DNA of 40,236 nucleotides from Pseudomonadota bacterium (GTDB lineage Bacteria; Pseudomonadota; Alphaproteobacteria; Acetobacterales; Acetobacteraceae): NCBI GenBank assembly GCA_021847175.1, contig JAJZUI010000005.1, positions 1 to 40,236 of the forward strand, read 5' to 3'. Shown piece by piece: positions 1 to 9,657 of this stretch (position 1 is its first letter; each line of letters starts with the position of its first letter). The notes under the pieces were generated by a model. It saw only the letters and a program-made list of their open reading frames with translations, ran no database searches and was not told where the DNA came from. The position numbers and the translations under genes were made by a program.

Positions 1-524
1 GCGAGGCGGCGGCGGGCGATTTCGCCCACCGGCTCGACGCGATCTCGCTGCCGAACGAGCGCGGCTGGAAGGTGGTCGCGGACAGCGACGGCCTGTCCTT
101 CGCGCGCACCGTGCGCGGGGTTGCCGAGAAATACCGGCTCGATGCCGCGAGCCTGCGCAGCAGCGAGGCGCGCTGGCTCGCCGAGCAGGCGCAGGCTCTC
201 GCGGCGCGGTTCACCACGCCCGCCCGGCTGCGCTTCGGACAGCAGGACGTCGCGGTCGCGGGACCGGCGAGCGCCTACGAGCGCATCCTCGCGCAGGGAA
301 GGCGCGGCCTGACGATCCAACGGTTCAAAGGCCTCGGCGAGATGAACCCCGAGCAGCTCTGGACCACGACGCTCGACCCCGCGGTCCGCACGCAGCTGCA
401 GGTGCGCGTCGGCGATGCGGAGGATGCTGCGCAGGTGTTCGCGACGCTGATGGGTGACGTGGTGGAGCCGCGGCGCGACTTCATCGTCGGCAACGCACTC
501 AAGGTCGCGAACCTCGACGTCTGA
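1..524 (+). CDS. gyrB: DNA gyrase subunit B, C-terminal fragment (5' end outside window)
   Basis: Frame open from nt 3; ends with the GyrB tail [20 protein letters not shown]...[25 protein letters not shown]. Confidence 0.95.
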   Translation, partial: EAAAGDFAHRLDAISLPNERGWKVVADSDGLSFARTVRGVAEKYRLDAASLRSSEARWLAEQAQALAARFTTPARLRFGQQDVAVAGPASAYERILAQGRRGLTIQRFKGLGEMNPEQLWTTTLDPAVRTQLQVRVGDAEDAAQVFATLMGDVVEPRRDFIVGNALKVANLDV

Positions 525-527
525 CGG

Positions 528-581
528 CGGGGGCCATCCGGTCCCTGGGGCCGCCATCGGGCCCGTCAGGCCCCCGTTTTT
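528..581. terminator. Putative terminator between convergent gyrB and chvG
   Basis: CGGGGGCC (528-535) pairs with GGCCCCCG (569-576), followed by TTTTT; the long loop contains further GC-rich pairing. Confidence 0.5.
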
Positions 582-2251
582 CAGGCCAGCGGCAGGCGGA
601 TGGTGAACCGCGCGCCGCGGACGCGGCCGTCGGCGTCGCGGATGTTCTCGGCGCTGATCGTGCCGTGCAGCGCCTCGACGATCTGCCGGCTGATCGAGAG
701 GCCTAGCCCGGAATGCTGGCCGAAGCGCTCGCCTTGCGGGCGTTCGGAATAGAAGCGGTCGAAGATGTGCTCGAGCCGTCCCTCCGGGATGCCCGGGCCC
801 TCGTCCTCCACGGTGATCACGGCGCTGCGTCCGATGCTGCGCACGTGCAGCCGGATGCGCCCATCCGGCGGCGAGAAGCTCTGGGCGTTGCCGATCAGGT
901 TGCGCAGCACCTGCACCAGCCGGTCCTCGATGGCGCGCACGGCGACGGGCTCGTGGCCCGGCGCCAGCTCCAGCCGGGGCGCGCCCGGCCGGCGCGTCGC
1001 CTCGTCGAGTTCCACGAGGGTCGCGAGGATGGGTCGCACGGCGACCGAGGCCGCCGGGGCGCGCGACAGCTCCGCGTCGATGCGCGAGGCGTCGCTGATG
1101 TCGGAGATCAGCCGGTCGAGCCGGCGCACATCCTCGGCGATGATGGTGAGGAGGCGGCGCTGCTGCTCCGTGTCCTCGATGCGCGTGAGCGTCTCGATGG
1201 CGCTGCGGATCGAGGTGAGCGGGTTCTTGATCTCATGCGCGACATCGGCGGCGAAACGCTCGGTCGCGTCCATGCGCTTCCATAGGGCGCGCGCGGAATC
1301 GGAGAGCGCGTGCGCCAGCTCGCCCACCTCGTCGCTGCGCGCGAGCAGGCCCGAGGGCACGGTGCCGGTGCGCCCGCCGCCCTCGCGCATCGCGTCCGCC
1401 GCCTGGGCGAGGCGCAGGATGGGCCGCGCGATGGTGAGCGAGAGATACCAGGAGAGCAGCAGGCTGAAGACCAGCGCGGTGCCGAACAGGCCCAGGATCG
1501 AGAGCCGCACGGCAAGCAGGGAGCTGTCGATCTCCCGCGCCTCGCGGGTGAGCAGCACGATGCCCACCGTTCGGCGGTCGCGCACCACCGGTTCCGCCAC
1601 GGTGATCAGCAGCCGGTTGTCCTGGGTGCGGCGGATATAGGGTGGCATCTCGCGCGAGGAATCCGAGCCGGAGAGCTGGATTTCCTCCTTGACGTTCGGC
1701 TGCCAGTCGAGCCCGCCGGCGCCGGGGCCGCTTTGCAGCGCCGGCGCGCCGCCGCCATGCGGCATCAGCGACAGCAGCCAGTCGTAGAACTGGCCGATGG
1801 CGCCGAGCACCCGGCCAGGCTGCACCGGCGGCGGCAGCGGCTGCGCCTCGACCGCGCCAGCTATACCCTGGCGCATCCTGGAATCGGCGATGATCGAGCC
1901 ATCCGGCGCATAGACCTTGGCCTGCGCGCTCGGCGTCGGCGCGGTGAGGCGGCGCAGCAGCGGCTGGGCGAGCCTCGCGTCGAGCCGCGGCTGGCCCTTG
2001 GCGTCGAGCTGCACGGCGCTCTGGCTCAGCGCCGCGGCGTAGATCCGCGCCTCCTCGCGCAGCGTGCCGACCTCCGTCTCGAGCAGGCCGTTCTGGTACT
2101 GGTCGAGGTAGAGCAGGGTTACGACCAGCAGGCCGAGCGGCAGCGCGTTGACCAGCAGGATGCGGCGCAGCAGCGGCGAGGCCAGGCGCCGTCGCCGCGG
2201 ACGCTCCCGCGTCCGTGTCTCCTCCGTCGGCAGGACGCCGCTGTCGGGCAT
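581..2251 (-). CDS. chvG: Sensor histidine kinase, ChvG/ExoS-like
   Basis: N-terminal TM and periplasmic region, HAMP-like region, H-box DVAHEIKNPLTSIRSAIETL, N-box NLIGNAQSFSPP, G-boxes DEGPGIP and GLGLSISRQIVEALHG; downstream of a ChvI-like regulator. Confidence 0.9.
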   Translation of the reverse strand: MPDSGVLPTEETRTRERPRRRRLASPLLRRILLVNALPLGLLVVTLLYLDQYQNGLLETEVGTLREEARIYAAALSQSAVQLDAKGQPRLDARLAQPLLRRLTAPTPSAQAKVYAPDGSIIADSRMRQGIAGAVEAQPLPPPVQPGRVLGAIGQFYDWLLSLMPHGGGAPALQSGPGAGGLDWQPNVKEEIQLSGSDSSREMPPYIRRTQDNRLLITVAEPVVRDRRTVGIVLLTREAREIDSSLLAVRLSILGLFGTALVFSLLLSWYLSLTIARPILRLAQAADAMREGGGRTGTVPSGLLARSDEVGELAHALSDSARALWKRMDATERFAADVAHEIKNPLTSIRSAIETLTRIEDTEQQRRLLTIIAEDVRRLDRLISDISDASRIDAELSRAPAASVAVRPILATLVELDEATRRPGAPRLELAPGHEPVAVRAIEDRLVQVLRNLIGNAQSFSPPDGRIRLHVRSIGRSAVITVEDEGPGIPEGRLEHIFDRFYSERPQGERFGQHSGLGLSISRQIVEALHGTISAENIRDADGRVRGARFTIRLPLA

Positions 2252-2283
2252 CAGGCGCCGCGCGGGAGGGAGGTGACCAGGGC

Positions 2284-2985
2284 TCAGCCCTCCTTGTAGC
2301 GGTAGCCGATGCCGTAGAGCGTCTCGATGGCGTTGAAGTTCTCGTCGCTGGAACGGAACTTCTTGCGCACGCGCTTGATGTGGCTGTCGATTGTTCTGTC
2401 ATCGACATAGATATTCTCGCCATAGGCGGCGTCGATGAGCTGGTCACGCGACTTCACCAGGCCCGGGCGCGTGGCCAGCGCCTTGACCAGCAGGAACTCG
2501 GTGACGGTGAGCTGGATGTCGACGCCCTTCCACGTGCATTTGTGCTTGTTCTCGTCGAGCACGAGGTCGCCGCGCGTCAGCACGCCCGCGGGCAACGCGC
2601 CCGATCCCTCGGCGCGGCTCGCCTCGTTGCGGCGGAGCAGCGCCCTGATGCGCTCGATCAGCAGGCGCTGGGAGAACGGCTTGGTGATGAAGTCGTCGGC
2701 ACCCAGCCGCAGGCCCATCAGCTCGTCCACCTCCTCGTCCTTGCTGGTGAGGAAGATGATGGGCAGCGAGGACGTCTTGCGCAGCTTCTGCAGCAACTCC
2801 ATCCCGTCCATGCGCGGCATCTTGATGTCGAGCACCGCCAGGTCCACGGGACGCGCGGTGATTCCCTGCAACGCGGTCTCGCCGTCGGTGTAGGTGCGGA
2901 CCTGAAATCCCTCCTGCTCCAGCGTCATCTGCACCGAGGTGAGGATGTTGCGGTCGTCGTCCACGAGGGCGATGGTCTGCTTCAT
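2284..2985 (-). CDS. chvI: OmpR-family response regulator, ChvI-like (start trimmed to [11 protein letters not shown])
   Basis: Receiver domain [27 protein letters not shown]...[13 protein letters not shown]...FLTSKDEE plus winged-helix [15 protein letters not shown]...[14 protein letters not shown]. Confidence 0.9.
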   Translation of the reverse strand: MKQTIALVDDDRNILTSVQMTLEQEGFQVRTYTDGETALQGITARPVDLAVLDIKMPRMDGMELLQKLRKTSSLPIIFLTSKDEEVDELMGLRLGADDFITKPFSQRLLIERIRALLRRNEASRAEGSGALPAGVLTRGDLVLDENKHKCTWKGVDIQLTVTEFLLVKALATRPGLVKSRDQLIDAAYGENIYVDDRTIDSHIKRVRKKFRSSDENFNAIETLYGIGYRYKEG

Positions 2986-3056
2986 CGGGATGCTCCTTCG
3001 TCCGTTGAATGGAACATCACCATTATGGCGCAACAGGGGTAGAAAGAGAACGCAAT

Positions 3057-3752
3057 ATGGCAAACGCCGAGACGGTATGGGCGGCGAGGCTGCTGCTGCG
3101 GGCGGTGCGGCAGGGCGTGCTGGCGACGGTGAGCGAGGGGCAGCCGCACGCGGCGCTGGTGACGCCGGCGACGGCGCCGGACCTGTCGCCGCTGCTGCTG
3201 CTGTCGGGGCTCTCCGTGCATTCGAGGCAGCTGCGCGAGGAGCCACGCTGTGCGCTGCTGGTGGCGGGGGCAGCCGTCGAGGCCAACCCGCAGACGGCGC
3301 CACGGCTCTCGGTCGAAGCGGTGGCGCATCAGGAGCCGGACGAGGCGCTCAAGGCGCGCTGGCTGGCGCTGCACCCCTACGCGCAACTCTACGCGGGTTT
3401 CGCGGATTTCACGTTGTGGCGCCTCGAGGTGAGCGGCGCGCAATGGGTCGGCGGCTTCGGGCTCGCGGCGCGGGTCTCGGCGCGCGACCTGCTGCCGGCC
3501 GCCGCTTCGGTCACCGCGGTGGAAGCGGCCGCCCCCGGCATCATGGCGCACTGCAATTCGGACCATGGCGCTGCGATGGCCGCGATCGCGGGGATGGCGG
3601 AGGCGCGGATGGTCGGGGTCGACGTGGACGGCTGCGACCTCGCCGCTGGCGAGCGTGTGGTCCGCGTGGCTTGGCAACAGCCGGTGGCGGACGCGAACGG
3701 CGTGCGCGAGGAGCTTGTCCGCCTGGCGCGCGCTACCAGAGCGGGTTCTTGA
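3057..3752 (+). CDS. HugZ-like / pyridoxamine 5'-phosphate oxidase-fold protein with DUF2470-like C-terminus
   Basis: [56 protein letters not shown]-terminal [21 protein letters not shown]. Confidence 0.8.
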   Translation: MANAETVWAARLLLRAVRQGVLATVSEGQPHAALVTPATAPDLSPLLLLSGLSVHSRQLREEPRCALLVAGAAVEANPQTAPRLSVEAVAHQEPDEALKARWLALHPYAQLYAGFADFTLWRLEVSGAQWVGGFGLAARVSARDLLPAAASVTAVEAAAPGIMAHCNSDHGAAMAAIAGMAEARMVGVDVDGCDLAAGERVVRVAWQQPVADANGVREELVRLARATRAGS

Positions 3753-4401
3753 GCTTGGCCACGAAATCCGCGTGCGCCGCGAGCGCCTCCGCGTCCGGCT
3801 CGATGCGGCGCGGCGTGCGCGGCTTGCGGCCGGCGTAGTCGAGGCCCGCGCGGGTAATCTGTGCCGCGCCGAGGTCGAGGCCGCGCTGCCGCCCGCCGGT
3901 CAGCTCGACATAGACCTCGGCGAGCAGCCGGCAATCGAGCAGCGCGTTGTGCGTGGTGCGCTCGGAAAGGTCGATCGCGAAACGGCGGCACAGCGCGTCG
4001 AGGCTGTTGGGCAGGCCCGGGAAGCGGGCGCGCGCGATCGCCAGCGTGTCCACCATGCGCGCGCGGTCGAGCGGCTCGCGGCCGACGCGGGTGAACTCGG
4101 CGTCGAGAAACGCGAAGTCGAACGCGGCGTTATGCGCGATGAGCGGGCCGTCGCCGAGGAAGTCGAGCAGCTCGTCGGCGATCTCCTCGAAGCGCGGCGC
4201 GTCGCGCAGGTGGTCGGAGGTGATGCCGTGCACGCGCACCGCGTCCTCCGGCACGTCGCGCTCGGGGTTGATCAGGCGGTGGAAGCTCTTGCCGGTCGGC
4301 AGGTCCCCATCCAGCTCGATGCCGGCGACCTCGATGACGCGGTCGCCGGTGAGCGGGTCGAGGCCCGTCGTTTCGGTATCGAACAGGACGCCGCGTTTCA
4401 T
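3733..4401 (-). CDS. dnaQ: DNA polymerase III epsilon subunit (3'-5' exonuclease)
   Basis: ExoI FDTETTGLDP, ExoII HNAAFDFAFLDAEF, ExoIII HNALLDCRLLAEVYVELTGGRQ. Confidence 0.95.
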   Translation of the reverse strand: MKRGVLFDTETTGLDPLTGDRVIEVAGIELDGDLPTGKSFHRLINPERDVPEDAVRVHGITSDHLRDAPRFEEIADELLDFLGDGPLIAHNAAFDFAFLDAEFTRVGREPLDRARMVDTLAIARARFPGLPNSLDALCRRFAIDLSERTTHNALLDCRLLAEVYVELTGGRQRGLDLGAAQITRAGLDYAGRKPRTPRRIEPDAEALAAHADFVAKLKNPLW

Positions 4402-5006
4402 GCCTCCTCCTTTCGTCCAGCTTCTTCCCGCAACTGGCGCACCAGGCGTCGCAGCCGGCGCTGGCTCTCGTGGCGCGAGAGCCCGGTGCGGACGACGTAA
4501 TGGGCGCGGCGGCGCTTCTCGGCATCCGGCATCTGGCGCGCGAGGATGGCGGCGATCTCGGCGTCGCTGCGGCCGCGGGCGCGCACACGCGCGCGCTGCA
4601 CCGGTCCGGGTGCGGAGACGACGACGACGATGTCCGCGCGGTCCTCGCCCCCGGTTTCGAACAGCAGCGGAATGTCGAGCACCGCGAGAGGGTGGCCATG
4701 CGCGCGGGCCTGCGCGAGGAAGCGACGCTCCGCCGCACGCACCATCGGGTGCAGGATCGCCTCGAGCCGGCGCAGCGCCGTGGGATCGGCGAGCACCGAG
4801 GCGCGCAGCGCGGCGCGGTCGAGGCGGCCGTCGCGCACGGTGCCGGGGAAGGCACGCGCGATCTCCGGCAGCGCGGCACCGCCGGGCGCCTGCAGCCGAT
4901 GCACCGCGGCGTCGGCGTCGAACACCGGCAGGCCGAGGCGACGGAACATCGTCGCGGCCGCGGATTTGCCCATGCCGATGCCGCCGGTGAGGCCGATGAC
5001 GCGCAT
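4398..5006 (-). CDS. coaE: Dephospho-CoA kinase; ATGA overlap with dnaQ
   Basis: MRVIGLTGGIGMGKSAAATMFRRLGLPVFDADAAVHRL, DIPLLFETGGEDRAD. Confidence 0.95.
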   Translation of the reverse strand: MRVIGLTGGIGMGKSAAATMFRRLGLPVFDADAAVHRLQAPGGAALPEIARAFPGTVRDGRLDRAALRASVLADPTALRRLEAILHPMVRAAERRFLAQARAHGHPLAVLDIPLLFETGGEDRADIVVVVSAPGPVQRARVRARGRSDAEIAAILARQMPDAEKRRRAHYVVRTGLSRHESQRRLRRLVRQLREEAGRKEEA

Positions 5007-5063
5007 GCCGCTTTGTGGCCGCGCGGGATTGCCGGCGCAACCGGGACGGGGTCTCATGGACGC

Positions 5064-5912
5064 ATGACGGATGTGACGACGGGGGATCGCGTGACGACGA
5101 GTGATCTTGAAGCGCGGCTCAGGGTCGCGATGCGCCTGGTGGAGGAAGCGGGGCGCATGGCGCTGGCGATGCGCCCCAAGGCAGGGGCGCCGGCGGCGAC
5201 GCTCAAGGGCGTGCAGGACTGGCTGACCGAGGCCGATGGCGCGGTCGAGCGGTTCGTCGGCACGGCGCTTGCCGAGGCCTTTCCACGCGACGGGTTTCTC
5301 GGCGAGGAGGGCGGACGCCGGACCGGTGCACTGACCTGGGTCATCGACCCGATCGACGGCACCGCGAATTATGCGCGCGGCAGCACGCGGTTCTGCGTCT
5401 CGCTCGGGCTGATGGCGGGCGACGAGGCGCTGCTCGGCGTGGTCGCGGCACCGGCGCTGGGCGAGACGTACGCCGCCGCGCGCGGCCTCGGCGCCACCTG
5501 CAACGGCGCCCCGATCCGCGTCGCGGCCACCACGGCGCTGGAGCGGGGAACGGTGGAGCTCGGCTGGTCGCTCCGGCGGCCGAACGCGATGTTCCAGGCC
5601 ATGCTCGCCGCCGTGATGGCGACCGGCGCCGCGGTGCGGCTCGGCGGTTCCGGCGCGCTCGCGCTCATGGATGTCGCGTGCGGCCGCACGGATGCCTATG
5701 TGGAGCTGCACTCCAATCTCTGGGACGTCGCGGCGGGGCTCGCGATCCTGGCGGAGGCGGGGGCGCGGATCTCGCCCTTCACCGCGGGTCCGACGATGAG
5801 CGAGGGCTGCCCGATCCTCGCCGCCACGCCCGCGGTGGCGGGGCCGCTCGCCGCCTCGATCGGTGCGGCGATCGAGGCGGGAGCCCTGGGTTTGCCCGCG
5901 GATTGGCGCTAG
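5064..5912 (+). CDS. Inositol monophosphatase family protein
   Basis: FLGEEGG, WVIDPIDGTANYARGSTRFCVSLGL, SNLWDVAAGLAILAEAGA. Confidence 0.9.
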   Translation: MTDVTTGDRVTTSDLEARLRVAMRLVEEAGRMALAMRPKAGAPAATLKGVQDWLTEADGAVERFVGTALAEAFPRDGFLGEEGGRRTGALTWVIDPIDGTANYARGSTRFCVSLGLMAGDEALLGVVAAPALGETYAAARGLGATCNGAPIRVAATTALERGTVELGWSLRRPNAMFQAMLAAVMATGAAVRLGGSGALALMDVACGRTDAYVELHSNLWDVAAGLAILAEAGARISPFTAGPTMSEGCPILAATPAVAGPLAASIGAAIEAGALGLPADWR

Positions 5913-5921
5913 AGCAAAGCC

Positions 5922-7160
5922 ATGAGCACACCGAAACAGATCCTCTTCGCCAATGCCCGCATCATCGACGCCACGCGCGCCGAGCCGCTCGAGGGCAACG
6001 TCCTCGTCGAGGACGGAACGATCCGCGACCTCGCGGCGCGTCCCGTCGCGTCGGCGGACCGGCTCGTCGTCGACCTCAAGGGCCGCACGCTGATGCCGGG
6101 CCTGATCGACTGCCACGTGCATGTCGTCGCCTCGATGATGAATCTCGGCCAGAACGCGCAGCTGCCGGAAACAACGGCGGTGCTGCGCTCGCTGCCGATC
6201 ATGAAGGGGATGCTGCATCGCGGCTTCACCACGGTGCGCGACGTAGGCGGCGCGCCGTTCGCGCTGGCCGAGGCGGTCGAGGCCGGGCTTGCCGAGGGGC
6301 CGCGTCTCGTCGTCTGCGGCAAGGCGCTGTCCAAGACCGGCGGGCATGTCGATCTGCGGCCGCGCAACGACTGGCACGACCCGCATCGCTGGCGCCGCAA
6401 TTTCGGCTCGCTCGGGCGCGTCGCCGACGGCGTGGACGAGGTGCGCCGCGCCGCCCGCGAGGAGCTGCGGGAAGGGGCGATGTTCATCAAGATCATGGCC
6501 AATGGCGGCGTCGCGAGCCCCACGGACCCGATCACCTGGCAGGGGTATTCCGAGGCCGAGATGCGCGCCGCGGTGGAGGAGGCGGCGGACGCCGGAACCT
6601 ACGTCTCGGCGCATCTCTACACCTCGCCCGCGATCGCGCGCGCCGTCGCCGCCGGCGTGCACAGCCTCGAGCACTGCAACCGCATCGACGCGCCGACGGC
6701 GGCGCTGGCCGCCAAGGCCGGCTGTGTCGCGGTGCCGACGCTGGTGACCTACGAGGCGCTGGCGAGCGACGGGCCGCGCCTCGGCCTGCCACCGGCCTCC
6801 ATCGCCAAGATCGAGGATGTGCGCGGCGCCGGCCTCGCCAGCCTCTCGATCCTGCGCGAGGCCGGCGTGCGGATGGCGTTCGGCACCGACCTGCTCGGCG
6901 AGACCCATGTGCGCCAGAGCGAGGAATTCGCGATCCGCGCGCGCGTACTGCCGGCGCGCGAGATCCTCGCCGCGGCGACCACCGAGGCGGCGAAGCTGAT
7001 CCGCATGCAGGGCAGGCTCGGTGTCGTGGCGGAGGGCGCCATCGCGGATCTGCTCGTCACCGGCTGCAACCCGTTGGAGGACGTGACGCCGCTCGCCCAA
7101 CCGGAGCGGAATATTCCCGGAATCGTGCAGGCGGGACGGGTGGTGCGGATGGCCCTCTAG
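5922..7160 (+). CDS. Amidohydrolase family protein (imidazolonepropionase/prolidase-like)
   Basis: TLMPGLIDCHVHVVASM, GFTTVRDVGGAPF, FIKIMANGG, VSAHLYTS, MAFGTDLLGETH, ATTEAAKLIRMQGRLGVVAEGAIADLLVT. Confidence 0.88.
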   Translation: MSTPKQILFANARIIDATRAEPLEGNVLVEDGTIRDLAARPVASADRLVVDLKGRTLMPGLIDCHVHVVASMMNLGQNAQLPETTAVLRSLPIMKGMLHRGFTTVRDVGGAPFALAEAVEAGLAEGPRLVVCGKALSKTGGHVDLRPRNDWHDPHRWRRNFGSLGRVADGVDEVRRAAREELREGAMFIKIMANGGVASPTDPITWQGYSEAEMRAAVEEAADAGTYVSAHLYTSPAIARAVAAGVHSLEHCNRIDAPTAALAAKAGCVAVPTLVTYEALASDGPRLGLPPASIAKIEDVRGAGLASLSILREAGVRMAFGTDLLGETHVRQSEEFAIRARVLPAREILAAATTEAAKLIRMQGRLGVVAEGAIADLLVTGCNPLEDVTPLAQPERNIPGIVQAGRVVRMAL

Positions 7161-7362
7161 ACAGCGGAACCGTGATGCTTGATGGCACAAAAATCGCCGC
7201 AATTGACATTTGCTCACATTTGCGGGCATTTTACCTTGGCAATCGAATCTTGGCTCGGCTTGCTGCGCGACCCGGCACTTCGTCCGGTGCCTTCAAGAGA
7301 CCAGAGGCACGGTTGTTTCCAGCCCCGCGCTGTTGCGGGGCGAAAATGACGGAGTGACGGAA

Positions 7363-7566
7363 ATGGCGACCGGGACGGTCAAGTGGTTCAACACCACGAA
7401 GGGTTATGGGTTCATCATGCCGCAGGACGGTGGGAAGGACGTTTTCGTCCACATCACCGCCGTGCAGGCGGCCGGCCTGCGTGGGCTGAACGAGGGGCAG
7501 AAGGTTTCCTACGACACCGCGATGGAGCGCGGCAAGGCGGCGGCGACCAACCTCAAGCTGCTCTGA
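7363..7566 (+). CDS. Cold-shock protein (CspA family), 67 aa
   Basis: MATGTVKWFNTTKGYGFIMPQDGGKDVFVHITAVQAAGL, with RNP1 and RNP2. Confidence 0.96.
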   Translation: MATGTVKWFNTTKGYGFIMPQDGGKDVFVHITAVQAAGLRGLNEGQKVSYDTAMERGKAAATNLKLL

Positions 7567-7593
7567 CCGCAGCAAACAGCCGAAGCTGATACG

Positions 7594-7621
7594 CGCCGCC
7601 GGAGCGATCCGGCGGCGTTTT
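7594..7621 (+). terminator. Rho-independent terminator of the cold-shock gene
   Basis: Perfect 10-bp stem CGCCGCCGGA / TCCGGCGGCG with GCGA tetraloop, followed by TTTTCATTTT. Confidence 0.9.
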
Positions 7622-7650
7622 CATTTTCCCGGTTTCATTTTCCGGCACCG

Positions 7651-9645
7651 CTACGCCGGCTTCTCGTGCAGCAGCGGCAACAGAATCGCGAGGTCACGCT
7701 CCGCGCACGCGAGGTTGCTGCCGGGGAAGCCCTCGCCATCCAGCGGCAGCAGCACCAGCCCCAGCTCCCCATAGACCGGCGCGAGCGCGCTGCCGGCGTG
7801 CAACACCGCGACATCGCGCCCCTCCTCGACGGCGAGGTCACGCAGCCGGCGCAGCGCGGAAGCGCGGTCATCCTCCGCGCCGCCCGGATCGCCGAGGCCC
7901 AGCAGCACGCGGTCGCGGCGGCGGAACGCGATCGCCGCGCGGCGCCCCTCGCCCCAGATGATGCCGTCGGCGCCAGCGGGTTCGGGTGAACCGAGGGCGG
8001 CGAAACGCGCCGCCGTGGTGCTGTTCCACGGGTCGTAGGCGACGCGCGCGGGCCGCACCAGGCGCCACAGCGCGATCAGCGCGATCACCGTGGCGAGCCC
8101 CACCGAGGCGCGCACGCCATGCGGAATGTCGTCCGAGGCGACGATGCCCCAGAAACTACCCCCGCCACGGCCGATGCCGGCATGGGCGAAGGCTCGCACG
8201 CGCTGCGCGGTCGAGGCCAACACGCCGATCCCGACCGCGAGGGCGACCAGCGAGAGGGTCGTTGGCGCATCGAACGGACCCGCGAGCAGCCGGGAGCGGC
8301 GCGAGAAGAGCGGGCGGAACGGCGCCACCACTCCCGCCGTCGCGGCGAGCCAGAGCACGATCCAGCCGGGTTGGCCCTGCGCCCAGGTGAGCGCGGCGGC
8401 GGCCACCAGCAGCACGAGCGCCGCGCGCCAGGCGAGCACGACGCGCTGGTTGAGCGCGAGCGCGATCACCAGCAGCGCCGCGCCGAGCAGGCTCGGGGCG
8501 AACTGGCTGGCGCCGAAGAGCAGGGAGGCGATATCGAAGCCGGGGCGGACGATCGCGGGGCTGTGCTCCAGCGCCCCGAGCGAGAGCAGCAGCGCCGCGG
8601 CCAGGCCGACGAGGCCCGCGATCAGCCCCACCGCCATCTCGGGCTGCACCCACCCGCCCGCGGTGCCGCTGGCGGGGCGGCCGGCGAGTTCGCGGCTGCG
8701 CACCAGCGCCTCGTGGCCCGCGAACAATCCGCCGGCGATGAAGAGCGGGATCACGTAGTAGTAGAGCCGGAAGATGAGCAGCCCGCCCAGCACCGAGGGC
8801 GCCTTCAGCCAGGGCGCGAGGCCGAGCAGCATGCCGGAGTCGAAGACGCCGAGCCCGCCCGGGACGTTGGCGATCAGCCCCGCCGAGTAGGCGGTGAGGT
8901 AGACGCCGAGGAAGCGCAGGTAGGTCAGCCCCGGCGCTGGCGGCAGCAGCACGTAGAAGATCAGCGCGGTGAACGCCACGTCGACGGTCGCGAGCAGGAT
9001 CTGCGCGAAGGCCATGCGCAGGCCCGGCAGCTCGATCTCGGTGCCGAACAGCCGCACCCGGCCCAGCGTGCGCGCGAGCGTCGCGTAGGCGAGCACCGTC
9101 GCGAACAGCGCGAGCCCGACGCCGCGCAGCGCCCAGCCGGGGACATGGGCGCCGATGAACGGCACCGTCGCGGGCTCCCAGACCAGCACGATGCCCGCGA
9201 GGACCAGCGCGCCGAGGGCGAAGGTGAGGCCGCAGAAGGCGGTGACCTTGCCGATCTGCACCGGCGTCAGCCCCCACAGCGCGTAGAGCCGCAGCCGCAC
9301 CGCCGCCCCGGACAGCGCCGGCACGCCGAGGCTGTGCGCGAGCGCGTAGGCGCAGAAGCTGGCAAAGGCGACGCGCAGCGTGCTCACCTTCCGTCCGGCA
9401 TAGATCGTCGCCAGCCGGTCGTAGAAGGTGAGCAGGCCATAGGAGACGACGGTCAGCGCCGCCGCCAGCAGCACCGTATGCTGCGGAATCGCGGCAAGCG
9501 CCCTGTGGATGTCGCCGGGCTTGAGGTGGCGCAGCTCATGGCGGATGCCGAAGAAGGCGGCGATCAGCAGGCCGAGCCCGAGCAGGGTCGGCGCCAGGCG
9601 CAGCAGTCGCTTGCTGGTCTTCTCCCTGCCGCCGGAAGGGGTCAT
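7651..9645 (-). CDS. MprF/YbhN-type flippase with an incomplete C-terminal DUF2156 (phosphatidylglycerol lysyltransferase) domain
   Basis: Long multi-TM region (LAHSLGVPALSGAAVRLRLYALWGLTPVQIGKV...NVPGGLGVFDSGMLL); C-terminus resembles the first half of the MprF synthase domain (IAFRRRDRVLLGLGDPGGAEDDRASALRRLRDLAVEEGRDVAVLHAGSALAPVYGELGLVLLPLDGE), then stops at 664 aa. Confidence 0.85.
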   Translation of the reverse strand: MTPSGGREKTSKRLLRLAPTLLGLGLLIAAFFGIRHELRHLKPGDIHRALAAIPQHTVLLAAALTVVSYGLLTFYDRLATIYAGRKVSTLRVAFASFCAYALAHSLGVPALSGAAVRLRLYALWGLTPVQIGKVTAFCGLTFALGALVLAGIVLVWEPATVPFIGAHVPGWALRGVGLALFATVLAYATLARTLGRVRLFGTEIELPGLRMAFAQILLATVDVAFTALIFYVLLPPAPGLTYLRFLGVYLTAYSAGLIANVPGGLGVFDSGMLLGLAPWLKAPSVLGGLLIFRLYYYVIPLFIAGGLFAGHEALVRSRELAGRPASGTAGGWVQPEMAVGLIAGLVGLAAALLLSLGALEHSPAIVRPGFDIASLLFGASQFAPSLLGAALLVIALALNQRVVLAWRAALVLLVAAAALTWAQGQPGWIVLWLAATAGVVAPFRPLFSRRSRLLAGPFDAPTTLSLVALAVGIGVLASTAQRVRAFAHAGIGRGGGSFWGIVASDDIPHGVRASVGLATVIALIALWRLVRPARVAYDPWNSTTAARFAALGSPEPAGADGIIWGEGRRAAIAFRRRDRVLLGLGDPGGAEDDRASALRRLRDLAVEEGRDVAVLHAGSALAPVYGELGLVLLPLDGEGFPGSNLACAERDLAILLPLLHEKPA

Positions 9646-9657
9646 CGCGAGAGGCGA

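Noticed and set aside
5007-7229. Long 5' extension of the coaE ORF (943 aa in total)
   Set aside because: Only the last 202 aa (MRVIGLTGGIGMGKS...) are CoaE; the extension is antisense to the inositol monophosphatase and amidohydrolase genes.
7567-7650. Possible frameshift hiding the missing second half of the mprF synthase domain
   Set aside because: The gap is only about 84 nt and contains the cold-shock terminator, so the missing region cannot fit.
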